Assembly (NCBI GenBank): GCA_036563645.1 | Contig: DATCMA010000029.1 | Span: forward strand, 1-64,000 | Reading direction: 5' to 3' | Origin: DATCMA01 sp036563645 | GTDB taxonomy: Bacteria > Actinomycetota > Actinomycetes > Mycobacteriales > Micromonosporaceae | DNA length: 64,000 bases | In this document: in pieces, positions 8,676 through 17,781 of the stretch | Numbering within the stretch: position 1 is the stretch's first letter | Layout of the letters: each line of letters starts with the position of its first letter | Notes under the pieces: model-generated | Told to the model about the DNA's origin: nothing | The model's input: the letters and a program-made list of their open reading frames with translations, nothing else | Databases searched by the model: none | Translations under genes and position numbers: made by a program

Positions 8676-9880
8676 GCTCCGAACTCCCTCTGATCGAGGT
8701 CACCCGCGCGGTGCGGGTCGTCGCCCGGTGCCTGGGCACGGGGCTCCCCCGCCCCCAGCGGAAAGACCTGCCCGTCGCGGATCTCGAACCGCGCGCCCCG
8801 TAGCGAGGGCGGCACGTCATTCGGGACCGCGCACGTGATGAGGAGCTGACTCGCGCCGCCCACGAGATCCGCGAGACGCTCCCGACGTCCACTGTCCAGC
8901 TCCGCGAAGACGTCGTCGAGGACGAGCACGGGCTCGATCCCCTCCGCGCGCAGGAGGTCGTAGGCGGCGAGCCGCAGCGCCAGCGCCAGCGACCAGGATT
9001 CGCCGTGGCTGGCGTATCCCTTGGCGGGCAGCCCGTTGAGCGTCAACGTGAGGTCGTCCCGGTGCGGGCCGACCAGCGTCACGCCCCGCTCCTCCTCGGC
9101 GGATCGAACCCGCGCCAACGCGGCGAGGAGCGCCGCCTCCAGGGCCGCCCGATCCGTCGTCGGCTCATCGAGGTCGAGCGTGGATCGGTAGGCGATCGAG
9201 GCTGATCCGCGGCCAGCGGCCACTGCGTCATACGCCTTTGTCACGTGCGGGGCGAGCGCGGAGACCAACTCCAGTCGCCCGGCGATGAGTTCGGCGCCGT
9301 GGCGGGCGAGGTGGGTGTCCCACACCGCCAACGTGGACAGATCGCCCCCTTTCGCGCCGGCTTTCCGCGCGAGGTACGCCGTCCGCAGCAGGGCGTTGCG
9401 CTGCTTGAGCACGCGCTCGTAGTCGGCGCGCACCCCGGCGTACCGGGGCAGTCGGGCCACGAGCAGATCGTCGAGGTAGCGGCGGCGCTCGGCGGGGTCG
9501 CCGCGGACCAGCTCAAGATCCTCCGGGGCGAACAGCACCAACCGCAACGCGCCGAGGACGTCCCGCGGCCGCCGCACCGGGGAGCGATTCAGCCGCGCGC
9601 GATTGGCGCGCCCAGGGTTGATCTCCAACTCGACCAGCAGCTCACGCCCGGCGTGCACGATCTCGCTGCGGACGATCGCCGCGGCCGCGCCGGCGCGCAC
9701 GAGCGGGGCGTCGAGGGCCACGCGGTGGCTGCTCAACGTCGCCACGTACCCGAGCGCCTCGACGAGATTCGTCTTACCGACCCCGTTCGGGCCGATCAGC
9801 ACACTCGTCCCGGGCTCGAACCGCAGCTCGACGTGTTCGTACGAGCGGAAGTCCCGCAGCTCGAGGCGACGAACGTACAC
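8672..9880 (-). CDS. recF: DNA replication and repair protein RecF
   Basis: This SMC-like ATPase binds gapped DNA and helps RecO and RecR load RecA. It has 402 residues. The start MYVRRLELRDFRSYEHVELRF is typical. Walker A is GPNGVGKTN, the signature region is SHGESWSLALALRLA and Walker B is PVLVLDDVFAELD. The C-terminus extends some 25 residues beyond the conserved core with Pro/Asp-rich sequence. It follows gnd by 3 bp and overlaps dciA by 4 nt. Confidence 0.97.
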   Translation of the reverse strand: MYVRRLELRDFRSYEHVELRFEPGTSVLIGPNGVGKTNLVEALGYVATLSSHRVALDAPLVRAGAAAAIVRSEIVHAGRELLVELEINPGRANRARLNRSPVRRPRDVLGALRLVLFAPEDLELVRGDPAERRRYLDDLLVARLPRYAGVRADYERVLKQRNALLRTAYLARKAGAKGGDLSTLAVWDTHLARHGAELIAGRLELVSALAPHVTKAYDAVAAGRGSASIAYRSTLDLDEPTTDRAALEAALLAALARVRSAEEERGVTLVGPHRDDLTLTLNGLPAKGYASHGESWSLALALRLAAYDLLRAEGIEPVLVLDDVFAELDSGRRERLADLVGGASQLLITCAVPNDVPPSLRGARFEIRDGQVFPLGAGEPRAQAPGDDPHRAGDLDQREFGA

Positions 9881-9883
9881 GGC

Positions 9884-10759
9884 CTACTGCTTCGTGTGAA
9901 CCGCGTGCCCGCCGAACTGGTTGCGCAACGCCGCCACCGCCTTCATCGCGGGTGAGTCCTCCTGCCGGGAGGCGAACCGCGCGAAGAGCGACGCCGCGAT
10001 CACGTTCATCGGCACCGCCAACCGGATCGCCTCCTCCACGGTCCAACGCCCTTCCCCAGTGTCCTCGACGTAGCCGCGCAGCCCGTCCAGGGCGGGATCG
10101 CGGTCCAGCGCGGCGTCGAGCAGGTCGAGGAGCCACGATCGGATGACCGTCCCGGACCGCCACGACTTGATCACCGCGGGCACGTCCCGGATCAGCTCGG
10201 ACGCGGTCAAGAGCTCGTAGCCCTCGGCGTACGCCTGCATGAGGGCGTACTCGATGCCGTTGTGCACCATCTTGGCGTAATGACCGGCGCCGACCGGACC
10301 GGCGTGGACGAACCCGAACTCGCCTGGTGGCTTGAGCGCCTCAAAGATCGGCATGAGCCGGCGAACGTGCTCCTCGTCGCCCCCGACCATGAGGCCGTAG
10401 CCGTCCTCCCGGCCCCAGACGCCTCCCGAGACCCCCACGTCGAGGTAGCCGATGCCACGGGCGGCGAGTCGCTCGGCGCGCGGCCCGTCCTCGGTGAAGC
10501 GGGTGTTGCCCCCGTCGACGACGATGTCGCCGGGTGAGAGCAGCGCGGCGAGCTCGTCGATCGTCGCCCCCGTGACTGCGGCGGGCACCATCACCCACAC
10601 CGCCCGGGGAGCGGTGAGCCGCGCGACCAGCTCGGCCAGGCTCGCGACGTCGCTGACCTCCGGGTTCTGGTCGAAACCGATGACCTCGTGCCCGGCGGCG
10701 CGCAGCCGCTCCCGCATGTTGCCGCCCATCCGGCCGAGGCCAACGAGGCCGAGCTGCAT
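9884..10759 (-). CDS. gnd: 6-phosphogluconate dehydrogenase, short decarboxylating form
   Basis: It oxidises 6-phosphogluconate to ribulose-5-phosphate and CO2. At 291 residues it belongs to the short form (about 300 residues, usually NAD-preferring) rather than the 470-residue form. The Rossmann motif GLVGLGRMGGNM is at residues 4-15. VVDGGNTRF and DVGVSGGVWGREDGYGLMVGG line the substrate site, and HAGPVGAGHYAKMVHNGIEY holds the catalytic Lys-x-x-His-Asn. A GGGGAG site precedes the ATG. Its position between dnaN and recF matches Streptomyces, and it is probably co-transcribed with them. Confidence 0.95.
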   Translation of the reverse strand: MQLGLVGLGRMGGNMRERLRAAGHEVIGFDQNPEVSDVASLAELVARLTAPRAVWVMVPAAVTGATIDELAALLSPGDIVVDGGNTRFTEDGPRAERLAARGIGYLDVGVSGGVWGREDGYGLMVGGDEEHVRRLMPIFEALKPPGEFGFVHAGPVGAGHYAKMVHNGIEYALMQAYAEGYELLTASELIRDVPAVIKSWRSGTVIRSWLLDLLDAALDRDPALDGLRGYVEDTGEGRWTVEEAIRLAVPMNVIAASLFARFASRQEDSPAMKAVAALRNQFGGHAVHTKQ

Positions 10760-10781
10760 CGCGTCTCCCCGACTTACCCCG

Positions 10782-11915
10782 TTAACGGGTCACTCGAATC
10801 GGCATGATCAGGTAGCGGTAGTCGGGCAAGACCTCCCCGCTCTCGTCGGCCGGGGCGATGACCGCCGGCTTGAACGCGTCGACGAACGACAGCAGCGCGT
10901 GGTTCGCACCGACGTTCTGCAGGCCGTCGATGAGGTACTGCGGGTTGAAGCCGATGGTCAGCGGCTCGCCGGTGTAGTTCGCCTCCATCGCCTCGCTCGC
11001 CCGGGCCTCCTCCGTGCCACCGGCTTCGACGATGAGACCGTCGGCGCTGAAGTTGAGCAGCACGGGAGTGGTGCGTTCCGCCACCAAGGCGACCCGGCGG
11101 ACCACCTCGACCAGCGCCGGCACCGAGACCAAGGCCTGGGCGTTGTGCGTGGTCGGGAAGAGCGAGCGCACCGGGGGATAGTTCGAACCGTCGATCAAGC
11201 GGCTCGTCGTCCGGCGGTTGCCACCGACGAATCCGATCATGCCTTCGCCCGCTCCCCCCGGCGCCAGCGCCAGGGTGACCACCCCGCCGAGCGGACCGAG
11301 CGCCTTCGCCGTGTCCGCGAGCGTGCGCGCCGGCACGAGCGCGTTCAGGCTGACCTCGGGATCATCCGGCTGCCACTCCATCTCGCGCAGCGCGAGGCGG
11401 TAGCGGTCGGTGGCGAGCAGCGCCAGGGTCGACCCGTTGAGCTCGATCCGCACGCCGGTCATCATCGGCAGCGTCTCGTCGCGGCCCGCGGCGACCGCGA
11501 CCTGCTGGACCGCGGTGGCGAACGCGGCCGCGTCCACACGCCCGGCGCTCGCCGGCATCTCCGGCAACGTCGGGTAGTCCTCGACGGGCATGGTCGGCAG
11601 GGTGAACCGGGCGCTTCCGCAGATCAGCTCGAGGTGAGCGCCGACAGCCGCGATATCCACAGGCTTGTCCGGCAGCGCCTTGGTGATCTCCGCGAGGAGA
11701 CGCCCCGAGACGAGCGCCGCGCCGTCTGCGTCGCCGCGGACATCCACCGTGACCTCGGTGGAGACCTCGTAGTCAAAGCCGGAGACCTGCAGGGTTCCGC
11801 CCGTCACCCTCAGCAACACCCCGGCGAGCACCGGCACGGAGGGGCGGTTCGGCAAGCTCCTCGCCGTCCACGCCACAGCGTCGGCGAGAGCGTCGCGCTC
11901 CACTCGAAACTTCAT
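10782..11915 (-). CDS. dnaN: DNA polymerase III beta subunit (sliding clamp)
   Basis: This is the ring-shaped processivity clamp of DNA polymerase III, 377 residues. The start MKFRVERDALADAV is typical, and the C-terminus DYRYLIMPIRVTR forms part of the conserved clamp-loader and polymerase binding pocket. ATG at 11915 is preceded by CGGAGG. The open frame extends 15 codons further (MARFPSRTPNHRRHR), but that leader is not conserved and lacks a ribosome-binding site. oriC lies directly upstream and gnd-recF-dciA follow. Confidence 0.97.
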   Translation of the reverse strand: MKFRVERDALADAVAWTARSLPNRPSVPVLAGVLLRVTGGTLQVSGFDYEVSTEVTVDVRGDADGAALVSGRLLAEITKALPDKPVDIAAVGAHLELICGSARFTLPTMPVEDYPTLPEMPASAGRVDAAAFATAVQQVAVAAGRDETLPMMTGVRIELNGSTLALLATDRYRLALREMEWQPDDPEVSLNALVPARTLADTAKALGPLGGVVTLALAPGGAGEGMIGFVGGNRRTTSRLIDGSNYPPVRSLFPTTHNAQALVSVPALVEVVRRVALVAERTTPVLLNFSADGLIVEAGGTEEARASEAMEANYTGEPLTIGFNPQYLIDGLQNVGANHALLSFVDAFKPAVIAPADESGEVLPDYRYLIMPIRVTR

Positions 11916-12718
11916 GCGATGCCTCCGGTGGTTAGGGGTGCGGCTCGGGAACCGTGCCATACACCGGCACGCCTGCGGGGCGGGCTGGCGCTGACACGTG
12001 CCCTATCGAACTGTAGGCCGCGGTGTGGCGTGCCGTGTGCCCGACCCCAGCGATTCGACCATCCGGTGACATTGCACGAGCCACCGCGGGTCGTTCCACA
12101 GAATCCCCAGGCCGATGATTGGTTTTAGTTCTTTCTAAACATATCTTTCGTCGTCTTAATCGGTGCTGTGCAAACTGTGGAAAAGTGCCGTTTTCCCAGC
12201 TCAGCGTGGTGCCGGACCGGTGGCTAAGCTGTGGAGAGGCCTTGGGACAACCAGCTTGGTTATCCACAGTCGCGGTTCGCTATCCGCTGTTGCCACAGGT
12301 TATCCCCCGCTTGTCCACGGGTTATCCACGATCTTCCCACACCCTTTGGGGAGGGAGTTATTGATCAATTTCGGGTAGTCCACAGAACCTTCAACAGGGT
12401 TTACACAGATCTCGGGACTCGGTGGACGACACGCACCCCACGCCGGTCATCCCCAGAGTTGTCAACATCCCATGCACAGGGCGGGTCGAGGCAGTGGAGA
12501 ACTCATGATCGTCCACATCGACGTCCACAACGTTCTCCACACCCTTTATCCACAGGTCTGTGGATTGCGGGCACCGTCATGACCACGGCTTCTCCACAGT
12601 TGGTGGACGTGAGCTGTGGACAACCTGTGGATGCGGTGGATAACAGCGGTGGATACACACAACAGCCCTGGCACGGTTGGCGGTGCCAGGGCTGCGGTGG
12701 TCAGCGGCCTCGACGGGG
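11916..12718. other. Chromosomal replication origin (oriC)
   Basis: This non-coding dnaA-dnaN spacer holds many DnaA boxes in both orientations. Perfect TTATCCACA occurs at 12260-12268 and 12546-12554, and perfect TTGTCCACA at 12615-12623 (minus). One-mismatch boxes include 12176-12184, 12311-12319, 12322-12330, 12376-12384, 12533-12541, 12590-12598 and 12635-12643; weaker ones lie at 12509-12517, 12521-12529, 12559-12567 and 12626-12634. The unusually AT-rich stretch at about 12120-12160, on the dnaN side of the boxes, is the best candidate unwinding element. Genes on the two sides of the dnaA region mainly point outward. Location between dnaA and dnaN is the actinobacterial norm. Confidence 0.93.
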
Positions 12719-14527
12719 CTAGGTGTTCTGCTTGATGCGGTTCGTGAGCTCGGCGATCTGGTTGTAGAGCGACCGCCGCTCGGCCATCTGCTGTCGGATC
12801 TTGCGATCGGCGTGCATCACGGTGGTGTGGTCGCGGCCACCGAACGCCTGCCCGATTCGAGGCAGGGAGAGATCGGTGAGTTCGCGGCAGAGGTACATCG
12901 CCACTTGCCGCGCGTTCACCAGGACTCGGGAGCGGGAGTGCCCGCGGAGGTCCTCCAGGCTGACCCCAAAGTAGTCAGCGGTCGCGGCCATGATCTGCTC
13001 GGCGGTGATCTCGGGAGTGGCGCTGTCGGGGATGAAGTCCCGCAGGACCTCCTCGGCGAGCGCGAGATCGACCGGCGAGCGGGTCAGCGAGGCGAACGCG
13101 GTGACCCGGATCAGCGCCCCTTCCAGTTCCCGGATGGAGTTGGAGATCCGGGACGCGATGAACTCCAACACTTCGGGCGGCGCGTACAGGCGCTCCTGCG
13201 CGGCCTTCTTCTGCAAGATCGCGATCCGGGTCTCGAGGTCCGGCGGCTGAATGTCCGCGAGCAGCCCCCACTCGAACCGCGTGCGCAGGCGGTCCTCCAG
13301 CGTGGCGAGCTGCTTGGGAGACCGGTCGGACGTGATGACGATCTGCTTATTGGCGTTGTGCAGCGTGTTGAAGGTGTGGAAGAACTCCTCCTGCGTCCGC
13401 TCCCGGGCCTCGAGGAACTGGATGTCGTCGATCAAGAGGATGTCTACGTCCCGGTAGCGACGCTGGAACGCGCTCGTCTTATCGTCGCGCAGCGAGTTGA
13501 TGAAGTCGTTGGTGAATTCCTCGGTGGAGACGTACCGGACTGAGCGGGCGTTGCCCAGCGTCGTGGCGTAGTGCCCGATCGCGTGCAGCAGGTGAGTCTT
13601 CCCCAGGCCGGAGCTGCCGTAGATAAACAGAGGGTTGTACGCCTTCGCTGGCGACTCGGCGACCGCCACCGCCGCCGCGTGGGCGAAGCGGTTGGACGAG
13701 CCGATAACGAAGGTCTCGAAGGTGTATTTCGGGTTGAGGCGGGTCCCTCCGGTATCCGTGCTCGTCAAGGGCCGCCGATCATCCCGGATCGGGCGACGAT
13801 CAACTACGCTGACGCGTCCGGGCCCGCTGTCGGTGACCTCGACGCGCGTCTGCTCGGGACGGGGCTCGTCCCGCCCGAGGCTGTGCGGGTCGTACGAGGG
13901 GTCCGACGCTCGGTAGTCGCGCTCGTGACCATGCTCTCCGCTGCCAGACATCGGCCGGTGGTCATGTCCCGCGTACCGCATGGGCGAGTAGCTCGACTGG
14001 TGGCCGCTGTCGTGGGGATCGGCCTCGTGCGTCTCCCATCCCGAGTACGGTGTGGTGAAGAGCGCTTCTTGTCGGGCGTGGCCCTTCACGGGGCCTGGCC
14101 CTGGGGCGCTGGGCGGCGGCGCCGAGTGCGCCGGCGGCGCGGGTGCTGCGTCGGCGTCGTGGTGGTAGGGACTGGTCCCGCGGGATGGCGGGTAGTCGGT
14201 CGCGCTGTACGACGCGTCCGGTCGCGGCGTGCCGTACAGCGTTCCGGAGCGGCGCCCCTGGGCGTCGTCCGGCGCTCGGACGATCACCGCGACCTGGATG
14301 TCGCGGCCAAGCCGCCGGGAGAGCGCTTCCGTGATCGCGGGGCGAAGGCGTGATTCGATAACGTCTCGGGTGAAGGCGTCCGGGACGGCGAGCAGCGCGG
14401 TGTCCTCGACGATGGCGAGCAGGCGAGTCAGCCGTAGGTAGGCGCGCTGCTGGGCGGAGATGATCTCGTCGGCGAGTTCTTCTGTCGCCGCCGTCCAGAC
14501 CGCGGCAAGGTCGACCGTCTCGGCCAC
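12719..14527 (-). CDS. dnaA: Chromosomal replication initiator DnaA
   Basis: This AAA+ initiator binds DnaA boxes and opens oriC. Domain I begins at DLAAVWTAATEEL. A long Pro/His/Ser/Gly-rich domain II of about 170 residues follows, as is common in actinomycetes. Domain III has Walker A GSSGLGKT (304-311) and Walker B LLIDDIQF. Domain IV carries the DnaA-box recognition motif GGRDHTTVMHADRKI. I choose GTG at 14527 (602 residues) because it places domain I at the N-terminus as in homologs and has GGGGG upstream. An in-frame ATG at 14623 would add 32 atypical residues and lacks a ribosome-binding site. Perfect and near-perfect DnaA boxes upstream suggest autoregulation. Confidence 0.95.
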   Translation of the reverse strand: MAETVDLAAVWTAATEELADEIISAQQRAYLRLTRLLAIVEDTALLAVPDAFTRDVIESRLRPAITEALSRRLGRDIQVAVIVRAPDDAQGRRSGTLYGTPRPDASYSATDYPPSRGTSPYHHDADAAPAPPAHSAPPPSAPGPGPVKGHARQEALFTTPYSGWETHEADPHDSGHQSSYSPMRYAGHDHRPMSGSGEHGHERDYRASDPSYDPHSLGRDEPRPEQTRVEVTDSGPGRVSVVDRRPIRDDRRPLTSTDTGGTRLNPKYTFETFVIGSSNRFAHAAAVAVAESPAKAYNPLFIYGSSGLGKTHLLHAIGHYATTLGNARSVRYVSTEEFTNDFINSLRDDKTSAFQRRYRDVDILLIDDIQFLEARERTQEEFFHTFNTLHNANKQIVITSDRSPKQLATLEDRLRTRFEWGLLADIQPPDLETRIAILQKKAAQERLYAPPEVLEFIASRISNSIRELEGALIRVTAFASLTRSPVDLALAEEVLRDFIPDSATPEITAEQIMAATADYFGVSLEDLRGHSRSRVLVNARQVAMYLCRELTDLSLPRIGQAFGGRDHTTVMHADRKIRQQMAERRSLYNQIAELTNRIKQNT

Positions 14528-14655
14528 CGTCGCGCTACCCCCATCGCTTCCGACTTCCCGGTTGCCGTTGTCGCTTCCGAGGTGTGGCCATTCGGCGCTT
14601 GCCCTCGTCCCCCTACCAGGCATGATGAGTCATGCTGGCAGGCCGCTCCGGATCG

Positions 14656-14675
14656 TCGTCCACAGGTTATCCACA
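14656..14675. promoter_or_regulatory. DnaA boxes upstream of dnaA
   Basis: TCGTCCACA (14656-14664) and a perfect TTATCCACA (14667-14675) lie in tandem 129-148 bp upstream of the preferred dnaA start. On the minus strand a TTGACT (14704-14709) lies upstream of them, with TACACA at 14679-14684 and a long 19-bp spacer. The boxes would therefore fall just downstream of that possible promoter, a layout suited to repression by DnaA. The promoter itself is uncertain. Confidence 0.6.
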
Positions 14676-14954
14676 TGCTGTGTACCGACTGGGCTCGGTC
14701 CCCAGTCAAGAGGGTGGCGCCCAGTCGGCGTATGGGTAACCCTGCATATGGGAAAACCGCTGTTTTCCGAACGATCGACCGACTCATCCGGTTCTGGCCG
14801 ATGTGAAGCAGAACACGTGCTCCGGTTCGACCGGCAAACGGGCACGCTAACAGCGTTGTCCATACCCCTTCAACCGGTCGTCTCCGCGGCCCTTGTCGGC
14901 ATCCGCGAAAACCACCTTCGCGGGCGTACGGCCCGATGAGGCGGGCGCCGGCGA

Positions 14955-14983
14955 TTGACCGTCGTACCTGGGGCACCTAGGCT
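14955..14983 (+). promoter_or_regulatory. Housekeeping-type promoter of the rpmH operon
   Basis: TTGACC (14955-14960), a 17-bp spacer and TAGGCT (14978-14983) make a near-consensus actinobacterial housekeeping promoter. Transcription would start near 14990, leaving a leader of about 170 nt before rpmH. That leader contains two small hairpins, CTGCCG/CGGCAG near 15035-15055 and GCGATC/GATCGC at 15058-15072. A second -10-like TAGGGT at 15008-15013 lacks a good -35. Confidence 0.65.
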
Positions 14984-15158
14984 TGAATAGCTGATCCGTC
15001 GCCTCTGGTAGGGTGACGGATGTTTGCTGTCTAGCTGCCGTAGTGGCTGCGGCAGTGGCGATCGCGGATCGCGTACTCCCGGCGCCTGGCATGATGGGCG
15101 CCACCCGACACGAGGTCGGACGGCACTGTCCGGCGCGTACGAAGACGGAGAGCCTGAC

Positions 15159-15296
15159 GTGAGCAAGCGCACCTTCCAGCCCAACAACCGCCGGCGCGCG
15201 AAGACCCACGGCTTCCGGGTGCGGATGCGTACCCGTGCGGGCCGCGCGATCATCTCTGCCCGTCGCGCTAAGGGCCGCGCACGCCTGGCGGCCTGA
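15159..15296 (+). CDS. rpmH: 50S ribosomal protein L34
   Basis: A 45-residue very basic ribosomal protein, MSKRTFQPNNRRRAKTHGF followed by RVRMRTRAGRAIISARRAKGR. It starts at GTG with an upstream GGAGAG. It is the first gene of the rightward cluster leading from oriC and is followed by rnpA after 32 bp, the near-universal bacterial arrangement. Confidence 0.98.
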   Translation: MSKRTFQPNNRRRAKTHGFRVRMRTRAGRAIISARRAKGRARLAA

Positions 15297-15328
15297 GGCC
15301 GACGGCACCGGTCCGGAGACAGGTGGCT

Positions 15329-15730
15329 ATGCTGCCCGCCGCCCACCGCATGCGGAGCAGCGCGGAATTCGCCACGACGATCCGCCGTGGTCGCCGGGCC
15401 GGTCGGGGCGTCTTGGTGGTTCACCTCGTCCTTCCGACAACGGAACAGGCAAAGCCGGCGGACGCCGGGAGCACGACACCACGGCTCCCGACGCGCGCCG
15501 GCTTCGTCGTTCCCAAAGCCGTGGGCCGCGCTGTCGTCCGTAACCGGCTGCGTCGGCGGCTGCGCCACTTAGTCCGGGAGCGTCTCCACTCCCTTCCCCC
15601 GGGGAGCATGCTCGTCGTGCGCGCGCTCCCTGGGGCGGCCGAGGCCTCGTACGCGCGTCTCGGCGCCGACCTGGACGCCGCGCTCGCCGCTGCCCGCTCG
15701 GGACGTCCATCCGGCCGGGAGTCTCGGTGA
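15329..15730 (+). CDS. rnpA: Ribonuclease P protein component
   Basis: This basic protein partners the RNase P RNA in tRNA 5'-end maturation. It has 133 residues starting MLPAAHRMRSSAEFATTIRRGRRAGRG. The RNR signature is in VVRNRLRRRLRHLVRE. ATG at 15329 fits homologs; the GTG two codons upstream is an alternative. The end overlaps the yidD start (GTGA). An insertion of about 10 residues (EQAKPADAGSTTPRLPT) lies between two beta strands, as in other actinomycetes. Confidence 0.95.
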   Translation: MLPAAHRMRSSAEFATTIRRGRRAGRGVLVVHLVLPTTEQAKPADAGSTTPRLPTRAGFVVPKAVGRAVVRNRLRRRLRHLVRERLHSLPPGSMLVVRALPGAAEASYARLGADLDAALAAARSGRPSGRESR

Positions 15731-16017
15731 GTACGCGTCACGAGCCGCCGCGACCCACAACACCCGGTGGTCGCCTGCTGGCCATTCCTATCATCGCGTA
15801 CCGTCGTTGGATAAGCCCGGTGTTGCCGGCTCGGTGCCGGTTCTACCCGTCATGCAGCGCGTACGCGCTCGAGGCGGTCGCGCGACACGGCGCGGTGCGG
15901 GGAGCCGGGCTGGCGGTGCGACGGCTCTTGCGCTGCCACCCCTTCCACCCGGGTGGGTACGATCCCGTGCCCGGCGGTGACCACCCTCGTGCCGATGTGA
16001 CTGGAGTCCCGAATTGA
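15727..16017 (+). CDS. yidD: Membrane protein insertion efficiency factor YidD
   Basis: A 96-residue membrane-associated protein that helps YidC insert proteins. It shows the family motif CRFYPSCSAYALEAV, then RRLLRCHPFHPGGYDPVP with conserved cysteines. The GTG start overlaps the rnpA stop and the end overlaps the yidC start, so rnpA-yidD-yidC are translationally coupled. The first ~22 residues form a variable polar leader before the amphipathic segment. Confidence 0.95.
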   Translation: MSTRHEPPRPTTPGGRLLAIPIIAYRRWISPVLPARCRFYPSCSAYALEAVARHGAVRGAGLAVRRLLRCHPFHPGGYDPVPGGDHPRADVTGVPN

Positions 16018-16991
16018 ATCTGAGTCTCGACTGGATCTACTGGACTATCTCGTGGATCCTGCTGTCCTGGCACCGCGTGTGGGACGCGGTCGTGCCAGCT
16101 GACGCCGTCCTCGGCACCAACTGGGCGTGGATCCTATCGATCATCTTCCTGGTCGTCACGGTCCGGCTCATTCTCTTCCCGATCTTCGTCAAACAGATCA
16201 AGTCACAGCGGGCGATCCAGGCGCTTCAGCCCAAGATCAAAGAGCTGCAGGAGAAGCACAAGGACGACCGGGAGGCCTTCCAGAGGGAGCTGGTGGAGCT
16301 CTACCGGAAGGAGAAGGCCAACCCGTTCATGGGCTGCCTGCCCATGTTCATTCAGATCCCGGTCTTCCTCGGCTTGTTCCACGTGCTGCGGCGGCTCGAC
16401 CCCGCGAAGAAGGCGAAGGAGCTCTACGGCTGGACCGCGGAGCAGTTCGACAGCGCGGCCACCGCCAAGCTGTTCACCGCCCCGATCGCCGCGAAGTTCG
16501 GCTCGAGCGCCGCGGAGATCGCCCGGCTCGGCACGAGTGGCACCACGGTCAAGCTGGTCGCCGGCATCTTGGTCTTGGTCATGATGACGACGACCTACCT
16601 GGCGACCCGCCAGATGATCCTCAAGACCGGCTGGGCGGAGGATCCCACCCAGCGCATGGTGCAGAAGCTCATGCTGTACGGGATCCCGCTCACGCTGCTG
16701 GTCTCCGGCGCCATCTTGCCGATCGGCGTGATCATCTACTGGGTCACCAATAACCTCTTCTCGCTAGGCCAGCAGCAGTGGGTGCTCCGCAAGTACCCGC
16801 CACCCTCGATGCCCGGCAAGAACGGCCGGTCCGCCGCCCAGCCAGCTCCCGCCAAGGTCGGCCTCTTCGGGCGGAGCAAGCCGGCCCCGGAACCGCCGAA
16901 GAAGGCGGGGGTGTCGGGTAAGGCGCTGGCGCCTAAGCCGGGTGTCAAGCCGGCGAACCCGAAGAAGCGGCGTTCGGGTAAACGTCGCTGA
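16014..16991 (+). CDS. yidC: Membrane protein insertase YidC
   Basis: This insertase folds proteins into the cytoplasmic membrane alone or with SecYEG. It has 325 residues, the short Gram-positive type. Membrane segments appear near 10-25, 40-60 (with the groove Arg in VVTVRLILFPIFV), 108-125, 180-200 and 225-250. The cytoplasmic loop KSQRAIQALQPKIKELQEKHK is typical. The tail is Lys/Pro/Ala-rich and basic, which could contact ribosomes. The TTG start overlaps the yidD stop. Confidence 0.95.
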   Translation: MNLSLDWIYWTISWILLSWHRVWDAVVPADAVLGTNWAWILSIIFLVVTVRLILFPIFVKQIKSQRAIQALQPKIKELQEKHKDDREAFQRELVELYRKEKANPFMGCLPMFIQIPVFLGLFHVLRRLDPAKKAKELYGWTAEQFDSAATAKLFTAPIAAKFGSSAAEIARLGTSGTTVKLVAGILVLVMMTTTYLATRQMILKTGWAEDPTQRMVQKLMLYGIPLTLLVSGAILPIGVIIYWVTNNLFSLGQQQWVLRKYPPPSMPGKNGRSAAQPAPAKVGLFGRSKPAPEPPKKAGVSGKALAPKPGVKPANPKKRRSGKRR

Positions 16992-17171
16992 CGCGACCGG
17001 CTTCCGGAGCGAGTCGTTGCTCCCGGCGGGATCGATCATCCCTCTTCCCCCAGCGATCGTCCCCGGACCGTGGGAGTACGGCGATGGCAGACCTGCCCGT
17101 GACCGGTGACGCCGGTCGCGGGAAACCAGCGGACCGGTAAGGTCCGGCCGAGTGAGTACGGAGATGAGACC

Positions 17172-17774
17172 GTGACGGACACCAGCCTTTCCAGCGCTGA
17201 TCAGCCTCTCGACAAAGAGGACGCGCCAACGACGGTCGCGACGCGGGACGAGAACGACGGCGACGACGCTGGCCCCGGTGATGGTGGTGGCGCGACAGCC
17301 GCGTCGGATCTGGAGAACGAACTGTTCCGGGAAAGCGAGATCGCCGCGGACTACGTTGAGGGCCTGCTGGACATCCTCGACTACGACGGTGACATCGATG
17401 AGCTGATCTACGGCGATCGGCCCGTGGTCGAGGTGGTTGGTGCGCGGCTGGACACGCTGGTCGGGCAGCGCGGCGCGACACTCGAGGCGTTGCAGGAGCT
17501 GGCGCGTCTCGCGGTGTTCCGCAAGACAGGCCGACCGAGTCGGCTGCTGCTGGACATCGGCGGGTATCGGGCGAGCCGGCGGAAGGAACTCACCGCGGTC
17601 GCGAAGAACGCGGTGGAGAAGGTCAAGCAGCTCGGCGAACCGGTGCGGCTCGAGCCGATGACCGCTTTCGAACGGAAGTGCATCCACGACGTGGTCAACG
17701 CGATCGCGGGCGTGGTGAGCGAGTCGGAAGGGGTCGAGCCGAATCGCCGGGTGGTTATCCGGCCGGCCGACTGA
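17172..17774 (+). CDS. jag: Jag/KhpB-type RNA-binding protein (KH + R3H)
   Basis: The protein has 200 residues. An acidic disordered N-terminus (~60 residues) precedes a KH-like domain (DELIYGDRPVVEVVGARLDTLVGQRGATLEALQELARL) and an R3H domain with RKCIH near residue 170. Jag proteins bind RNA and are nearly always encoded beside yidC. The long-frame start at 17106 is rejected in favour of GTG 17172, preceded by GGAGATGAG. Two small hairpins (17101-17117 and 17130-17146) lie in the spacer upstream. Confidence 0.92.
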   Translation: MTDTSLSSADQPLDKEDAPTTVATRDENDGDDAGPGDGGGATAASDLENELFRESEIAADYVEGLLDILDYDGDIDELIYGDRPVVEVVGARLDTLVGQRGATLEALQELARLAVFRKTGRPSRLLLDIGGYRASRRKELTAVAKNAVEKVKQLGEPVRLEPMTAFERKCIHDVVNAIAGVVSESEGVEPNRRVVIRPAD

Positions 17775-17781
17775 TGTCGCC

